Counted from the first letter of the stretch, positions 1 to 9,900 are shown. The stretch: DNA of 15,567 nt from Clostridia bacterium (GCA_017650795.1 JAGCEE010000267.1:1-15567), one strand, 5' to 3'. Notes: generated by a model not told the origin, from the letters alone. A program made the numbers and translations.

Positions 1-516
1 AATCAAAAAAACATTGCTTTTTGTGAAAAAATTTGTGAATTATTAAATGTAAATAATAAAGAATTTAAAAAGTATATAAAAACATTTTATCCAATAAAAT
101 TTAGGTTAGAATATGTGGGAAAAATAAAAAGTGTTTCGTATATTAACGATAGCAAATCAACCAATCCGGACTCTTGCATTAAGGCATTAAAATCCATGAA
201 AAAACCTGTTGTGCTACTTCTTGGTGGTAGTGATAAGGGAAATGATTTTTATGATGTTTTTTCAATATCCAAAAACATTAGGCTTGCAATTATTTATGGT
301 CAAACTGCAAACAAACTAGAACAAGATGCTCACTTTATGGGGTTTTATAACATTGTAAAATTTGAAAATCTTTGTAGCGCATTAAGCCATTTAAAAGAGT
401 ATTTAAAAAAGCGAGATATAGTTCTATTTTCTCCTGCATGTGCTAGTTATGACGAGTTTAAAAACTATGTAGAAAGAGGAGAATTTTTTAATAAATATTT
501 TGAGGAAAATAAATGA
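1..516 (+). CDS. murD: UDP-N-acetylmuramoyl-L-alanine--D-glutamate ligase, C-terminal part (5' truncated by window)
   Basis: MurD adds D-glutamate to UDP-MurNAc-L-Ala, using ATP, in cytoplasmic peptidoglycan precursor synthesis. The frame is open from base 1, so the gene starts outside the window; the GTG at 115 is only an internal Val codon. The visible 171 residues cover the end of the central ATPase domain and the C-terminal Mur ligase domain. The typical ring FRLEYVG, then NDSKSTNPDS, the LLLGGSDKG loop and the C-terminal SPACASYDEF-KNYVERGEFF block are all present and intact. Its TGA stop overlaps the ftsW start (ATGA, 4 bases), which indicates translational coupling in the dcw cell-wall cluster. 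Identification is firm from the motifs; nothing can be said about the missing N-terminus. Confidence 0.95.
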   Translation, partial: NQKNIAFCEKICELLNVNNKEFKKYIKTFYPIKFRLEYVGKIKSVSYINDSKSTNPDSCIKALKSMKKPVVLLLGGSDKGNDFYDVFSISKNIRLAIIYGQTANKLEQDAHFMGFYNIVKFENLCSALSHLKEYLKKRDIVLFSPACASYDEFKNYVERGEFFNKYFEENK

Positions 517-1649
517 AAAAGTTATCAGGTTTTTTTTATGGTTCCAAGAATAATAAACCAAATATATTATTTATATTGGTAATAAGTTGTTCTGTTCTGC
601 TTTGCATTATTGGTTGTGTTATGGTTTATAGTGCTAGTTCATATTCGGCACTAAAAAACTATGGCGACCCTGCCTTTTTTTTAAAAAAGCAAATAATAGG
701 TTGTGTGCTAGGACTAATTGCTATGTGCTTTTTTTATTTTTTTGATTATACCAAATTAAAAAAGTTTAAATGGGTTATCTTGGCTGTGGCTATTGTTGGT
801 TTAATTCTTGTTTTTATTCCAGGAATTGGCATGGAAAACTATGGCGCAAAAAGGTGGGTGCATTTTTTTGGAATTTCATTTCAACCAAGCGAACTTGCCA
901 AGTTTGCATTAGTCCTTTTTTGTGCCTCATATTTTAGCCAAAATTATAAAAAAGTTAAAATGTTAAAAACCTTAATTCCGGCAGTAATTGTGGGGGGCAT
1001 ACTCTGTTTGCTTGTAATATTAGAGCCAAATATGAGTGTTACAATGTGCCTTGGGCTTACTTTAATTGTAATGCTAATAGTTGGTGGTATGCAAAAAAGA
1101 TATTTAGCAATTATTGGACTTGCAGGAGTTGTGGCTGTGCCACTTTTAATTATTGCCGAACCATACAGAATGAAAAGACTTGTGGCATTTGTGGACCCAT
1201 GGGCAAACCCCAAAGGCGAGGGGTTTCAGTTAATTCAAAGCCTTTATGCACTGGGCAATGGTGGACTTTTTGGTGTGGGTTTATTTAATAGCCGTCAAAA
1301 GTATCTTTTTTTGCCATTTAGTGAATCTGATTTTATTTTTTCAATCATTGGCGAAGAGCTTGGGCTGTTTGGCGCAATATTTGTTATAGCAGTTTTTTTA
1401 ACACTAATAATTTGCATCAGCAAAATTGCATTAAACGCAAAAGACAGATTTGGCTGCTTGCTTGCAACAGGCATAGCCTCTGTAATAGCAATTCAAGTTG
1501 CCATAAATATCGCCGTTGTCACGGGCTCAATTCCGCCAACTGGGCTTCCGCTTCCGTTCATCTCGGCAGGCTCAACTTCACTTGTGGTTTTCATGTCAGC
1601 GATAGGAGTGGCGTTGAATATTAATAAGCAATCAAAAAGCAGAGTGTAG
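513..1649 (+). CDS. ftsW: FtsW, SEDS-family septal peptidoglycan polymerase
   Basis: 378 aa, a normal length for the family, with about ten hydrophobic segments. FtsW polymerises lipid II at the division septum together with a class B PBP. Family marks are VMVYSASS after the first membrane segment, FQPSELAK in the first third, EPNMSVTM near residue 171, the extracytoplasmic loop YLFLPFSESDFIF with GEELG near residues 265-282, and the C-terminal GSIPPTGLPLPFISAGSTS. The ATG overlaps the murD stop and has GAGG seven bases upstream. The final codons form the left arm of an intrinsic terminator. Oddity: about 125 bases of its 3' end, with the terminator and flank, recur in diverged form four more times downstream. 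RodA/SpoVE are close paralogues, but the murD neighbour favours FtsW. Confidence 0.93.
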   Translation: MKKLSGFFYGSKNNKPNILFILVISCSVLLCIIGCVMVYSASSYSALKNYGDPAFFLKKQIIGCVLGLIAMCFFYFFDYTKLKKFKWVILAVAIVGLILVFIPGIGMENYGAKRWVHFFGISFQPSELAKFALVLFCASYFSQNYKKVKMLKTLIPAVIVGGILCLLVILEPNMSVTMCLGLTLIVMLIVGGMQKRYLAIIGLAGVVAVPLLIIAEPYRMKRLVAFVDPWANPKGEGFQLIQSLYALGNGGLFGVGLFNSRQKYLFLPFSESDFIFSIIGEELGLFGAIFVIAVFLTLIICISKIALNAKDRFGCLLATGIASVIAIQVAINIAVVTGSIPPTGLPLPFISAGSTSLVVFMSAIGVALNINKQSKSRV

Positions 1650-1688
1650 GGCTCTGTTTTTTATATTTCTTTGTAAAAATTTGATACA
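1524..1688 (+). repeat. ftsW-tail border, copy A (resident, inside functional ftsW)
   Basis: This is the native version of the repeat found at downstream gene borders. It runs from the codons for GSIPPTG through the ftsW stop (1647-1649) and the terminator (1638-1662) to TTTGTAAAAATTTGATACA (1670-1688). Sequence similarity to the other copies stops at TTGATACA, after which each unit has its own DNA. Encoded tail: GSIPPTGLPLPFISAGSTS then LVVFMSAIGVALNINKQSK and SRV. Confidence 0.9.
1638..1662 (+). terminator. Intrinsic terminator of ftsW (overlaps stop codon)
   Basis: Stem AGCAGAGT (1638-1645) pairs with GCTCTGTT (1651-1658), with two G-U pairs and a 5-base loop, and is followed by a T-run. 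The ftsW stop TAG lies in the loop, so the last sense codons double as the terminator arm. This would end dcw transcription after ftsW and isolate the accessory units. Confidence 0.75.
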
Positions 1689-1712
1689 GAATTGAGATTG
1701 ATGTGCTATAAT
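1681..1712 (+). promoter_or_regulatory. Border promoter for the dehydrogenase unit
   Basis: TTGATA (1681-1686) and TATAAT (1707-1712) are separated by 20 bases. The same 20-base distance is seen at four other borders, so the pair looks selected although it is longer than the usual 17. An AGGGAG ribosome site follows at 1722-1727. Confidence 0.7.
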
Positions 1713-1734
1713 AAAAATGATAGGGAGAAAAAAA

Positions 1735-2628
1735 ATGGATTTAATTGCAATAGTGTCAAAAGACTTATTAAATAAAAACGATTGGAAAAAGATTGAAAAA
1801 AAGTACGATAAAGTATTTTTTGTTGGTGTAAATGAGATTTCAATTTTTGATTACAATATTACCAAAAGTGATAAAGCATTATTGCTTGATCCTGATTATT
1901 TTGATTGGCAATTGCCTAAAGACATTTTTTCAAAGATAAACAATTTAAGATATGTGTGCTTAACAACAACTACGGCAAGTTATGTTGATGAAGATTATTT
2001 GAAGAAAAACAATATAAAACTTTTAACTATACCAAAGTATTCAACAAATAGTGTAGCAGAGTATTTGGTGTTCTTAATGATGTGTTTGGCTAAAAAATTA
2101 CCATTGCAATTAAAAAATGATAACAAACAAGATTTTACTGACAAATATTTGCAATTTGAATTGACTGGAAAAACTGTTGGTGTTGTTGGACTTGGAAATA
2201 TTGGCAATAGGATATGTGAAATTACTTCTGCTATGGGAATGAAAGCGACTTATTGGAACAGAACACCAAAAGATAGCATTTATGAACAAAAAGGACTAGA
2301 TGATTTATTTAAAAACTCGGATATTATTTTCATAACACTTGCGAACAATGCAAGCACAAAAACTATTGTAACGGATGAGTTGCTTAAATCTATGAAGGAA
2401 ACAGCCATTTTAATTAGTGGAACAGGAATTGCGTTGCATAATGATAAGATTGTTAGAGACATGTTAAAAGAAAGCAAGCTTTTTGGGTTTGGTGCAGAAC
2501 TACCAAATAAAAGTTATAAAGATTATGATGGAAATGCAATGATAACAAGCGAATATGCTTGGTTTACCAAAGAAGCGACAGAAAAAAGGTTGCAAATTAT
2601 TGTTAAAAATTTACTTTCAATTAAATAA
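1735..2628 (+). CDS. D-isomer 2-hydroxyacid dehydrogenase-like protein, catalytic residues substituted
   Basis: 297 aa. The fold is that of NAD-dependent D-2-hydroxyacid dehydrogenases: an N-terminal flavodoxin-like part, the linker motif NSVAEYLVFLMM (residues 105-116), and a Rossmann nucleotide site GLGNIG (152-157). The usual catalytic Arg is absent (ISGTGIALHN, 227-236, where the family has a RG-type motif). The family PH...A-W motif reads TSEYAWFT (271-278), so the catalytic His is also replaced. Only the Glu of the active-site relay may remain (GFGAELPN, E255). It may bind NAD or NADP without normal turnover, or use other chemistry. The start at 1735 fits AGGGAG upstream; the in-frame ATG at 1717 lies within about 5 bases of the -10 box and cannot serve. 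The gene is a single unit flanked by ftsW-tail borders A and B. Confidence 0.82.
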   Translation: MDLIAIVSKDLLNKNDWKKIEKKYDKVFFVGVNEISIFDYNITKSDKALLLDPDYFDWQLPKDIFSKINNLRYVCLTTTTASYVDEDYLKKNNIKLLTIPKYSTNSVAEYLVFLMMCLAKKLPLQLKNDNKQDFTDKYLQFELTGKTVGVVGLGNIGNRICEITSAMGMKATYWNRTPKDSIYEQKGLDDLFKNSDIIFITLANNASTKTIVTDELLKSMKETAILISGTGIALHNDKIVRDMLKESKLFGFGAELPNKSYKDYDGNAMITSEYAWFTKEATEKRLQIIVKNLLSIK

Positions 2629-2759
2629 ACTTTTTAGTGCAATAAAAGGTCATATCTGGTTCGATGCCGCCAACTGGGTTGCCGTTGCTGTTCATTAGTG
2701 CAGGCAGCACTTCACTTGTGGTTTTCATGTCCGCGATAGGAGTGGTGTTGAATATTAAT

Positions 2760-2785
2760 AAGCAGAGTAAAATATAACTTTGCTT
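2760..2785 (+). terminator. Intrinsic terminator stem of border B
   Basis: AAGCAGAGT (2760-2768) pairs with ACTTTGCTT (2777-2785), nine pairs with one G-U. The T-run that should follow is displaced by about 41 bases by an inserted hairpin, which itself is followed by ATTTTTTT. Confidence 0.65.
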
Positions 2786-2826
2786 ATAGGTACGCAAGAA
2801 TAATGCAAACAAGTTTGCATTTTCTT
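2786..2826 (+). repeat. Small hairpin insertion in border B
   Basis: Compared with border E, where the stem runs straight into ATTTTTTT, border B has about 41 extra bases. They contain AATGCAAAC / GTTTGCATT (2802-2810 / 2813-2821), flanked by AAGAA / TTCTT. The left flank TACGCAAGAA is identical to that of the hairpin inserted in border C, which suggests a shared mini-element. Confidence 0.55.
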
Positions 2827-2838
2827 ATTTTTTTGTAA

Positions 2839-3069
2839 CAATTTGATACAAAATCAAGAACAGATATTGTTACGCTTTGCCAAGATATTTGCGGTGCAAA
2901 CCTAAGCGTTGGTTACTATGGTGAACATACAGAGTTTGAAAGATTGTATTATAAGCAATGGTTACAAACCTACACCAAAGTTGCAATAATGTTGGAAAAA
3001 GAACAACAAAACTTTGCAACACTAAATGCAGAAAAAAAAAGTGTAAATAATGAAGAATTAACCAACTAA
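2839..3069 (+). pseudogene. C-terminal remnant of an unrecognised gene fused to border B
   Basis: The frame is open from just after a TAA at 2836-2838, through the TTGATACA border, to TAA at 3067-3069. It lacks a start codon before an internal Met at about residue 47. The likely remnant begins at DIVTLCQDICGANLSVGYYG (about 2863) and ends in a charged, helix-prone tail (TKVAIMLEKEQQNF...NNEELTN). No -10 box lies 20 bases after TTGATA, unlike the intact borders. The 5' part of the gene and its promoter seem to have been lost when the neighbouring block was inserted or rearranged. I do not recognise the family. Confidence 0.55.
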
Positions 3070-3082
3070 TTACTAAAAAAAC

Positions 3083-3116
3083 AATAAAAAACCACGAATA
3101 ATCGTGGTTTTTTTTT
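3083..3116. terminator. Bidirectional intrinsic terminator
   Basis: Stem AAACCACGA (3089-3097) / TCGTGGTTT (3102-3110) with loop ATAA is perfect. It has an A-run on the left and a T-run on the right, so it can stop the plus-strand remnant and, from the other side, the minus-strand toxin operon whose last gene ends at 3141. Confidence 0.85.
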
Positions 3117-3140
3117 AATTTTATTAAATTGAAATATATT

Positions 3141-3737
3141 TTAATAGTATTCTTCCACTTCAACTTCTTCTTTAGTTTTATCATTTCTAAAAGTGTAAGT
3201 TACAAGATCACCATCTTCAGTTTGTCTTACAAATGTCAAGAAGTTACCATCTTCATCTTGTGGCCACTCACCAGACTGTGCCCACTCTGGTGGCTTTTTA
3301 ACATACTTGAAAGTTTCTTTAATCTTTTGCTTAATCCATTTTTTCTTTTGAGATTCGTTTAGATTTTCTGGAACTTTATCAACTATGTTTTTATCAACCC
3401 ACTCTGAAGCATCATCACTTAACCAATCTGGATAAATGTCACCTAATTCTTGTGCCCTTTGGATATAATAAAATGTTGGTTGTACATTTTTATCATAATC
3501 AGAAATTAATCTATCAAACCTAACAAATACATTAAGTTGTCCATTTATACTATTCCAATTTTCATGATCAACGAATTCTAGATAATTTGGATACTCACCA
3601 CCGCATCCCCTCCAACTTTCCAATTTAAGAAAAGCCCTAAAATCGCCATCATTCTTTGCATATTGCTCAAACTGTTTTATTGGAAGTTGCCCTTCTACAA
3701 ATTGTTTGATTACTTCTATAATTTCGTTTTTTGTCAT
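3141..3737 (-). CDS. Putative immunity protein of the adjacent HNH-type toxin
   Basis: 198 aa, cytoplasmic by appearance (no signal or membrane segment), rich in Trp, Asp and Glu, with an acidic C-terminus (DKTKEEVEVEEYY). I do not recognise the family. The immunity role is inferred from position: it is the last gene of the operon, immediately downstream of the toxin's C-terminal nuclease domain. Its ribosome site AGGAG (3744-3748) overlaps the toxin's TAG stop, with only 9 bases between the genes, which indicates coupled expression. In polymorphic toxin systems the gene directly after the toxin module is usually the cognate immunity gene, often a small acidic protein. The operon ends at the terminator at 3083-3116. 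Confidence 0.6.
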   Translation of the reverse strand: MTKNEIIEVIKQFVEGQLPIKQFEQYAKNDGDFRAFLKLESWRGCGGEYPNYLEFVDHENWNSINGQLNVFVRFDRLISDYDKNVQPTFYYIQRAQELGDIYPDWLSDDASEWVDKNIVDKVPENLNESQKKKWIKQKIKETFKYVKKPPEWAQSGEWPQDEDGNFLTFVRQTEDGDLVTYTFRNDKTKEEVEVEEYY

Positions 3738-3746
3738 TTTAATCTC

Positions 3747-6700
3747 CTAAAATGGTGTTGTTTTTGGTAATGGCCAAGGAAGTTTTGGATTTGAATAATA
3801 ATATCCAAACATCCTATGGAATGCAGTATGTTGAGCAGGAGTCATTGGAACTACCCAAGTCATATTGTTTGCCTTGCTGATTACATGATGCAGTTGTATT
3901 CTTTGTCCATTTATTATTGGTGCCTTACCTTTTAGTACTTCAGTAAAATTACTTATTTTATCTTGTAATACTGTATTACGATTTTTTAATACATTTTGAC
4001 CAAACTCTTTCCAAATATCTTTCCTGACAGCACCCCATTGTTTCTTTGGCATTTGAGCTGGATATTTAGCTTGAATAGTTGCAGTAGCATCTTGGAACTC
4101 TTTTGTTTTATAAACAGTATCATTTATATAGTCCTCAAGTGCATCGCCACAGACATTGTGAACAAGTACATCTTCGGCATAATATGTATGTGTTTCATCA
4201 ACATTTAAATTATATACATTGATTTGTTCACAGTCAAATATATTAATATTTTTAACTGTTATATATTCGCCATTTGTTAAAAGTAATTTGTTACCAACTT
4301 GAACATCTTTTGCCTGTTTCCATTTGCCTTCCACAAAGTATGGGTGAGTTAATGTTGAAGTAAGTTTTGTGTCACCATATTCTATTTGACAAAGTTTGTC
4401 TGTTGTGTTTTGGTATATGTCTATTACCTTTGAATATTGGTTCTCGCCTGTTTCTTGGTTGTATGATAATACATAATCACCAACTTTGATGTTTTCTATA
4501 TTAACTAAACCATTTACTGTTTGAACCTGTGTTCCTGCAATAAAGCATGATTTGTATGTTATTGAACCTAAGATTGAGGCAACTGTTGCAACTACTGATG
4601 CAACTGAGGCAATTGTTTCCAATATTTCTGTGTTGCCATTTAATACGTTATTAACTATCCAACTTTCACCAGTTGCACCATGAACAATTTGAATAACACC
4701 ACATAATCCAACAATGGAACCGCCACCAATTGTAATCCAACCACATACAATAGCAAAAGTTCCACATGACGATAAGATCAATGCACCACTTGCAATAAAC
4801 ATTGCTGCTTGCAATACTTTAAGTGCACCAGCTTTAATTGCTCGGAAATCAGGAACAAATTGTGTTTCTTCCACACCGGCATCTGCTGGAATATCCATTA
4901 CAATGTAATTACCATTATCATCAACTGTTAAGTATTGAGTGTCTGGATCGTATTCTGGTAAGTGTAAATTACAAGTATTATTTAAAAGATTTTTTATGTA
5001 TTCTGCGTTGTCGCCAAAGTTAACATTTTGATAAGTTTGGCCAATGGATGTATTAATCATTCCTAATTCTTCAAAGAAAGTATTAAGATCTGAAGTTGAG
5101 AAATTTGTAATAAATGATGCTCCAGAAACATAACTATCTGTATCAAGCGTTGATGTGTAATATGTTACATATCTTCCTGTATCATAATTCATTATATTTT
5201 TTGAAGCTAAATAATTACTTGAAGAGTAACCTGTTGTTCTGGTATAACCATATATACCTTCTTGGACATATGTTATTGTGTAAAGTGTGTTATTATATAT
5301 AAATTGAAGTGATATATCCTTATCTGCAAGTGATGTTAAATAATAATCATCATATACTGCATAAACTTGTTTGTCTGTTGTAAAGTTTGTTGATGCGAAG
5401 TTTTTGTAATAGTTGACTTCAGCTGTATTATCCATATCAACAACAAAGAACGTTTTTGATGGATATTTAAGAATATTAGTTGGATCAACCTGTACTGGCA
5501 AAGTAAAGATGTCAATTACACCAGAATATTCGCCGTCCGCAATCATTTGCAAACCTGAGATTGAAGATGTTGAAAGTTGTAATGAAATTTCTTTTTGCAA
5601 ACTTTCTACTGCAATGCTTTTTTCTACACTATTAAGTGTTGGATCAATTCTTTCTTCAGCAGTTCCAACAAATCTTCTTAAATCTAAGTTTCCACCTTGA
5701 TCCAAAATGAAGTCACACATCAATGGACTATATAAGTTTCCATCTATGTATGTTAAGTTGAAATCATTAAAACATATTCCACCCATATAACCAAAATTGG
5801 TTACAGCATGTGTTTTATATTCGTTTTGGAATATTTTGTTACCAAATGAATTGAATTGTTGTTCATAAACTTTTTCTAAAACCAATTCATCACTATCATT
5901 GATTGTTAAATAGTTAGCTTCTATTACGTTACCAAAACCATCTTTTACAAATGTCACAAAGATATCATAATAACCATCATCACTTTCTGTTCCAACAAGC
6001 ATTCCAAGTATATCGCCCGTTTGAGAATAGATAAATGTTGTTTTTACATCAGTTGATACTTTTGCTATTACTTTATCATTGATATATGAGAAGCAATAAC
6101 TTTCATCTTCTGTTGTAACTTTTGTGATGTATGCTTTGTTGTTATAAAAGTAGTTGTATTCAAAGTTTATTTCTTTGCCTTCATATTCAACTTTTGTAAC
6201 AACGTTATATTGTCTTCCATTATCTATAATATTGGAATATGTTAATTGGTATGGCTCATCATTGATGTAGTCATATATTTTGGCAACAACTGTTGATTCT
6301 GTTTGTGGGTCATATGCTTTTTGAATTGTTGCAACGTTTGTGTGGTCATAAATTACACCAAGTGTATAATATTTTTCTTGAGTAATTCTTCCACTATTAT
6401 CATATGTAAATGATGCATAGTTTTCATCATTCAATTTTATGGAAGTTAAATTGTTGTTTGTGTACTCGTACTCGTATTGTTCATCATTTACATCCATAAA
6501 TGAAATGTGGTTGTTATCATAATCATAATAAACATCATTTCCATTTAAGTTGTTTTGAGTTAAGATTTTTTCATCATAGATATATTTGCCATAAACTTTG
6601 TCACCAACTTTTATGTAATCATCTATACCGCCATTATCACTAATTCTTTCAAAACATTCAACTGCAGTAAGTGAATCACTATCTTCTCCCCACTGAGTGT

Positions 6701-6962
6701 TGTAACTTAACACAACATCGCTGTTCACATTACCATTTAATGTAATGCCTGTACCTGCATTTGAATAGACATTGTAATCATCTACATTGTACTTTGTTGA
6801 AAAAGTACTATATGACATTGCCATTGAAGAAACAAGTAGATTGTAATTTGAATTGTTTTTAAGTCTTGGAAGTACTGCAATTAAATAGCTCATTCCCAAA
6901 AATACAAAACAGAAAGACAACGCAAGAGATACAATTTTTAATGTTTTCTTTTTTAATTTCAT
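3747..6962 (-). CDS. Polymorphic toxin: exported YD-repeat-like protein with Hint domain and C-terminal HNH-type (LHH) nuclease
   Basis: 1071 aa. Residues 5-31 form a signal or anchor segment. Residues about 125-430 contain YD/RHS-like motifs (FTYDNSGRITQEKY; FNSFGNKIFQNEY). Residues about 711-762 and 776-802 are strongly hydrophobic and Gly/Ala-rich. A Hint (Hedgehog/intein) domain runs from Cys806 (SCFIAGTQVQT) through THPYF and THTYYAEDVLVHN to Asn936, a classic pre-toxin autoprocessing module. The last about 135 residues carry an HNH/ENDO VII-type pattern: LHH (His1025-His1026), then Asn1032/1033, and PAQHTAFH (His1045, His1049). The inferred action is release of a DNase into target cells. 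The gene starts 12 bases after the upstream ORF with AAGGAG at a 7-base spacing, and is followed by its presumed immunity gene. The Hint call is strong, the nuclease good, the delivery route unknown. Confidence 0.85.
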   Translation of the reverse strand: MKLKKKTLKIVSLALSFCFVFLGMSYLIAVLPRLKNNSNYNLLVSSMAMSYSTFSTKYNVDDYNVYSNAGTGITLNGNVNSDVVLSYNTQWGEDSDSLTAVECFERISDNGGIDDYIKVGDKVYGKYIYDEKILTQNNLNGNDVYYDYDNNHISFMDVNDEQYEYEYTNNNLTSIKLNDENYASFTYDNSGRITQEKYYTLGVIYDHTNVATIQKAYDPQTESTVVAKIYDYINDEPYQLTYSNIIDNGRQYNVVTKVEYEGKEINFEYNYFYNNKAYITKVTTEDESYCFSYINDKVIAKVSTDVKTTFIYSQTGDILGMLVGTESDDGYYDIFVTFVKDGFGNVIEANYLTINDSDELVLEKVYEQQFNSFGNKIFQNEYKTHAVTNFGYMGGICFNDFNLTYIDGNLYSPLMCDFILDQGGNLDLRRFVGTAEERIDPTLNSVEKSIAVESLQKEISLQLSTSSISGLQMIADGEYSGVIDIFTLPVQVDPTNILKYPSKTFFVVDMDNTAEVNYYKNFASTNFTTDKQVYAVYDDYYLTSLADKDISLQFIYNNTLYTITYVQEGIYGYTRTTGYSSSNYLASKNIMNYDTGRYVTYYTSTLDTDSYVSGASFITNFSTSDLNTFFEELGMINTSIGQTYQNVNFGDNAEYIKNLLNNTCNLHLPEYDPDTQYLTVDDNGNYIVMDIPADAGVEETQFVPDFRAIKAGALKVLQAAMFIASGALILSSCGTFAIVCGWITIGGGSIVGLCGVIQIVHGATGESWIVNNVLNGNTEILETIASVASVVATVASILGSITYKSCFIAGTQVQTVNGLVNIENIKVGDYVLSYNQETGENQYSKVIDIYQNTTDKLCQIEYGDTKLTSTLTHPYFVEGKWKQAKDVQVGNKLLLTNGEYITVKNINIFDCEQINVYNLNVDETHTYYAEDVLVHNVCGDALEDYINDTVYKTKEFQDATATIQAKYPAQMPKKQWGAVRKDIWKEFGQNVLKNRNTVLQDKISNFTEVLKGKAPIINGQRIQLHHVISKANNMTWVVPMTPAQHTAFHRMFGYYYSNPKLPWPLPKTTPF

Positions 6963-6974
6963 GTTCTTCTCCTT

Positions 6975-9900
6975 TTAATATAATGATAATTTTGAAAGTA
7001 GTGAGTCAATGTCTTTTTTCAAGTTTTCCAAATCTTCTGAGATGAAATCTTCAACTTGGAAGTATTCGCTTTTTGAATTAAATGATTTAATTGAAGCTAC
7101 CATATATTTAAGTTCGTCACTATGTTCTTTTAATTCTTTGTTGTAATTTGTGTACATTTCTTTTATTTTTGCTTTTAAATCATTAATTTGATTGTTTCTT
7201 CCGATATTACTAAATATCTTCCACCACTCTTTTTCTGCTTCAATTTCTGCAATTTTATTAATGTATGATTCCAAAGTTGTAGATAATGAATCAACTTGTT
7301 CTTGATAGCTTGAACAAATTGAAATTGCAAGTTGTCTTACGTGATCTTTGATGTCTTGGTATAATTGGCTGTAACTTACATCTGTTGCTTCGTTGATAAG
7401 TTTTGTAAGTTCTTCTTTCTTTTCATTAATCTCTATATTGACACCATACTTAACAAATGGGTTGTCTGTATAGCCACAAGTTATATTATCTATTGAATTT
7501 TTTAACTTCTTAATTGTCTGTGGATTAGTGCTTTGCTTATTTTGAATATTTTTGATAAGTTCTGTTAAGTTATCTATTCTATTGTAACTTGTGTAATTGT
7601 CACAAACAAACTTGAATGAGTTTTCAAAATCTGTTTTTGATTGTTTGATGTTGTTTATGTCAGTTTTGATTTGAGTAACCTTTTCAAAGAGAGTTTTGTA
7701 ACTATCTGATTTTATTATGCTTTCAGCGTACAAATCAAATATTTCCATTTCTGTAAGATTTACAATTTCTTCATATACTTCTTGTTTTACATTTATGCCT
7801 TTGTCTTGGAAATATTTTAAGAAGTAATTTTTATATCTTGCTTCTAATGTTTGATAAGTTGCAGATATTTCTATTAATTTTTCACTTAAAATATCAATTT
7901 TTCTATAATTTTCATTTAATTTGAATACTTCGTTATCTATTTCTTGAATTTCAATTAAATAGTTTTGCATATTTGCAATGAATTGTTTGTACTCAAATTT
8001 CTTGTTTAAGTTTTGATCAAACATATTTGCTTGCAAGTTTATGCTGTCCATTTCTTTGTTTGTATCTTCAATTGCATCTATGTTTGTTTGTAATACTTCA
8101 TAAACATCTTGCAAACTTCTTCTGTATTCTTTTACTTGTCTAAATGAATATGAATTATAAGCATCAACATTGTATATTGAGATATCAAAATCGTAATCAC
8201 CTTTTAGAACGAAACTGAATGTTTGACCATTTTTGTTGAGATAGATATTGCTATCCACATCTTGTCTTGTGAACACAAACAAATATTCGTTTCCATTATA
8301 ACTTTGATAGTTGTCTGTTGATTGCTTTTTGCCATTTAAGTAGTATTCAAAGTTTAATGTATCTGTTCTGAATGTAACATTACTATATGTAATTCCAAAG
8401 TTCTCTACGCCAGTGATGAATGATGATAAACCTTGAACAAGAATGTTTATTTGATAACTAAATCCATGCGTGTTTTGAACTTGAATTGCGTAATTACCAA
8501 CTTCATTAAATTTTACATTGTCAAAATTGAAATAGTTATATATTGTTTGTTCACCATTGTGATTTATAATTACGCTTGTGTCTTCTTGAATCTGTTTATT
8601 TAATGTGAACTCTTCGCAAGTGATATTGCAAGCATCGTGATAGTTTTTGTTAACAAACCTTGTACCATCTTTATATTTAAGTGACAATGTTGGATTTGAA
8701 TTAACTATATAAGCCACATATGTATTGCCGCCATTAGCTGATATGTTGTACTCTGTAAAGCTTACATATCCACTTTGCCATTTTGACATGTCGCCATCAG
8801 CTAAGATGTCTAACATGCTGGTTCCATACTTATATCTACCATCGTATGTAATTATTCCTTCTTTAATTACATTTCCACTTTGACTATAGTATGTAAAGTA
8901 TATTTTGTAACTTTCAAATAATGGGAATGTTTTATCTGTTACAAAGAAATAATCTGGAGATAAGTATAATGTATCAAAGTGCATTACTTTTTCTGGAATA
9001 ACGTAATCATCTATCATGCTTGGAGCTATGCAAACATATTCAATATTATCACAATATGTATAAATCCAATCAACCAATGCTGGGTTATCTGTGAAATGTC
9101 TTAATATGTTTGTTCCATCTATATTAAACCTTACATCATAAGAACCATCTTGATTTTGTGTTGTTATTTCTGGGTTATTGATAATTTCGTTTAAAGCATT
9201 TTCAATTGCAACATTTTGTGAAGAAAATAGATGATTTTTATATGTTTTTGATGAACTATCATATAATTTTAAGCAATAACCTGATGTTAGATAGTTATAA
9301 TCATAAGATTGTTTCATCATTTCTTCTTTGTTTAGTGTTGGTACTTTTGGAGGATAAATGTATAAATACAATTCTGATCTATTGCCTGATGCATCTAAAA
9401 CTGTGAACTTAAGTTTTAGTATATCATCACCTGTATTGTATATTATTGTATTACTTTTGTATTCAACTTCTATGCCACTATCGCTATTTTTTGAAATATC
9501 TTGGTAGTATAGTTTTGTGGTCATTGTGTATGGGAATATTTTTAAGTCTTCCATGAACGCATAATCTATTGCATAGTTGACAACTCTTTCCTCTTCTCCT
9601 TCCTGAATTGAATATGAGTAAGTTACATTTCTGAATACTTGCTTGTTTGGTTGACTTTGCATATACACTTGATAGTAACAACTTCCCAGTTTGTACAAGT
9701 TTTGTGTTTCATAACAGTAGACGCCATCTGTTGTATTCGCTGGACTATTATGTAGATATGTGTTTGTGATGGCATTTGAATAGCCATATGTTGTTTCTGT
9801 AATTTGGACAAACCTGTTGCCATTTGCATATATATAGAAGCCTTGATTTGTAAAATATACTTTATATTCTTTATATTTTTTAATCTTAGCTTTTAATTCA

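Larger units (their letters stand above)
2632..2850 (+). repeat. ftsW-tail border, copy B
   Basis: Begins four bases after the dehydrogenase stop with a leader TAGTGCAATAaAAGGTCATATCT that is shared with copies D and E. The ftsW-like codons follow (GGT at 2658 to TAA at 2775-2777), encoding GSMPPTGLPLLFISAGSTS, LVVFMSAIGVVLNINKQSK and I in a fully open frame. The terminator is at 2760-2785. An inserted hairpin (about 2786-2826) splits the T-run, then come TTTTTTTGTAACAATTTGATACA and the border end. There is an in-frame TAA seven codons upstream of GSM and no start codon, so it is a detached tail, not a gene. Confidence 0.88.

Noticed and set aside
115..516. A separate 133-aa protein starting at GTG 115
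   Set aside because: The frame is open upstream to base 1 and encodes MurD sequence, so 115 is an internal codon.
944..1213. Antisense ORF inside ftsW, and two plus-strand ORFs in other frames (1046-1288, 1412-1624)
   Set aside because: Shadows of ftsW with composition unlike real proteins; the FtsW motifs fix the frame.
2621..2812. Minus-strand ORF of 63 codons across border B, similar to minus-strand ORFs across borders D (13681-13965) and E (15236-15427), sharing NTTPI..MKTT...PALMN and GIEPDMT
   Set aside because: They look like a conserved small protein family, but they are antisense shadows of the ftsW-tail codons; the plus frame matches FtsW exactly and carries the synonymous pattern.
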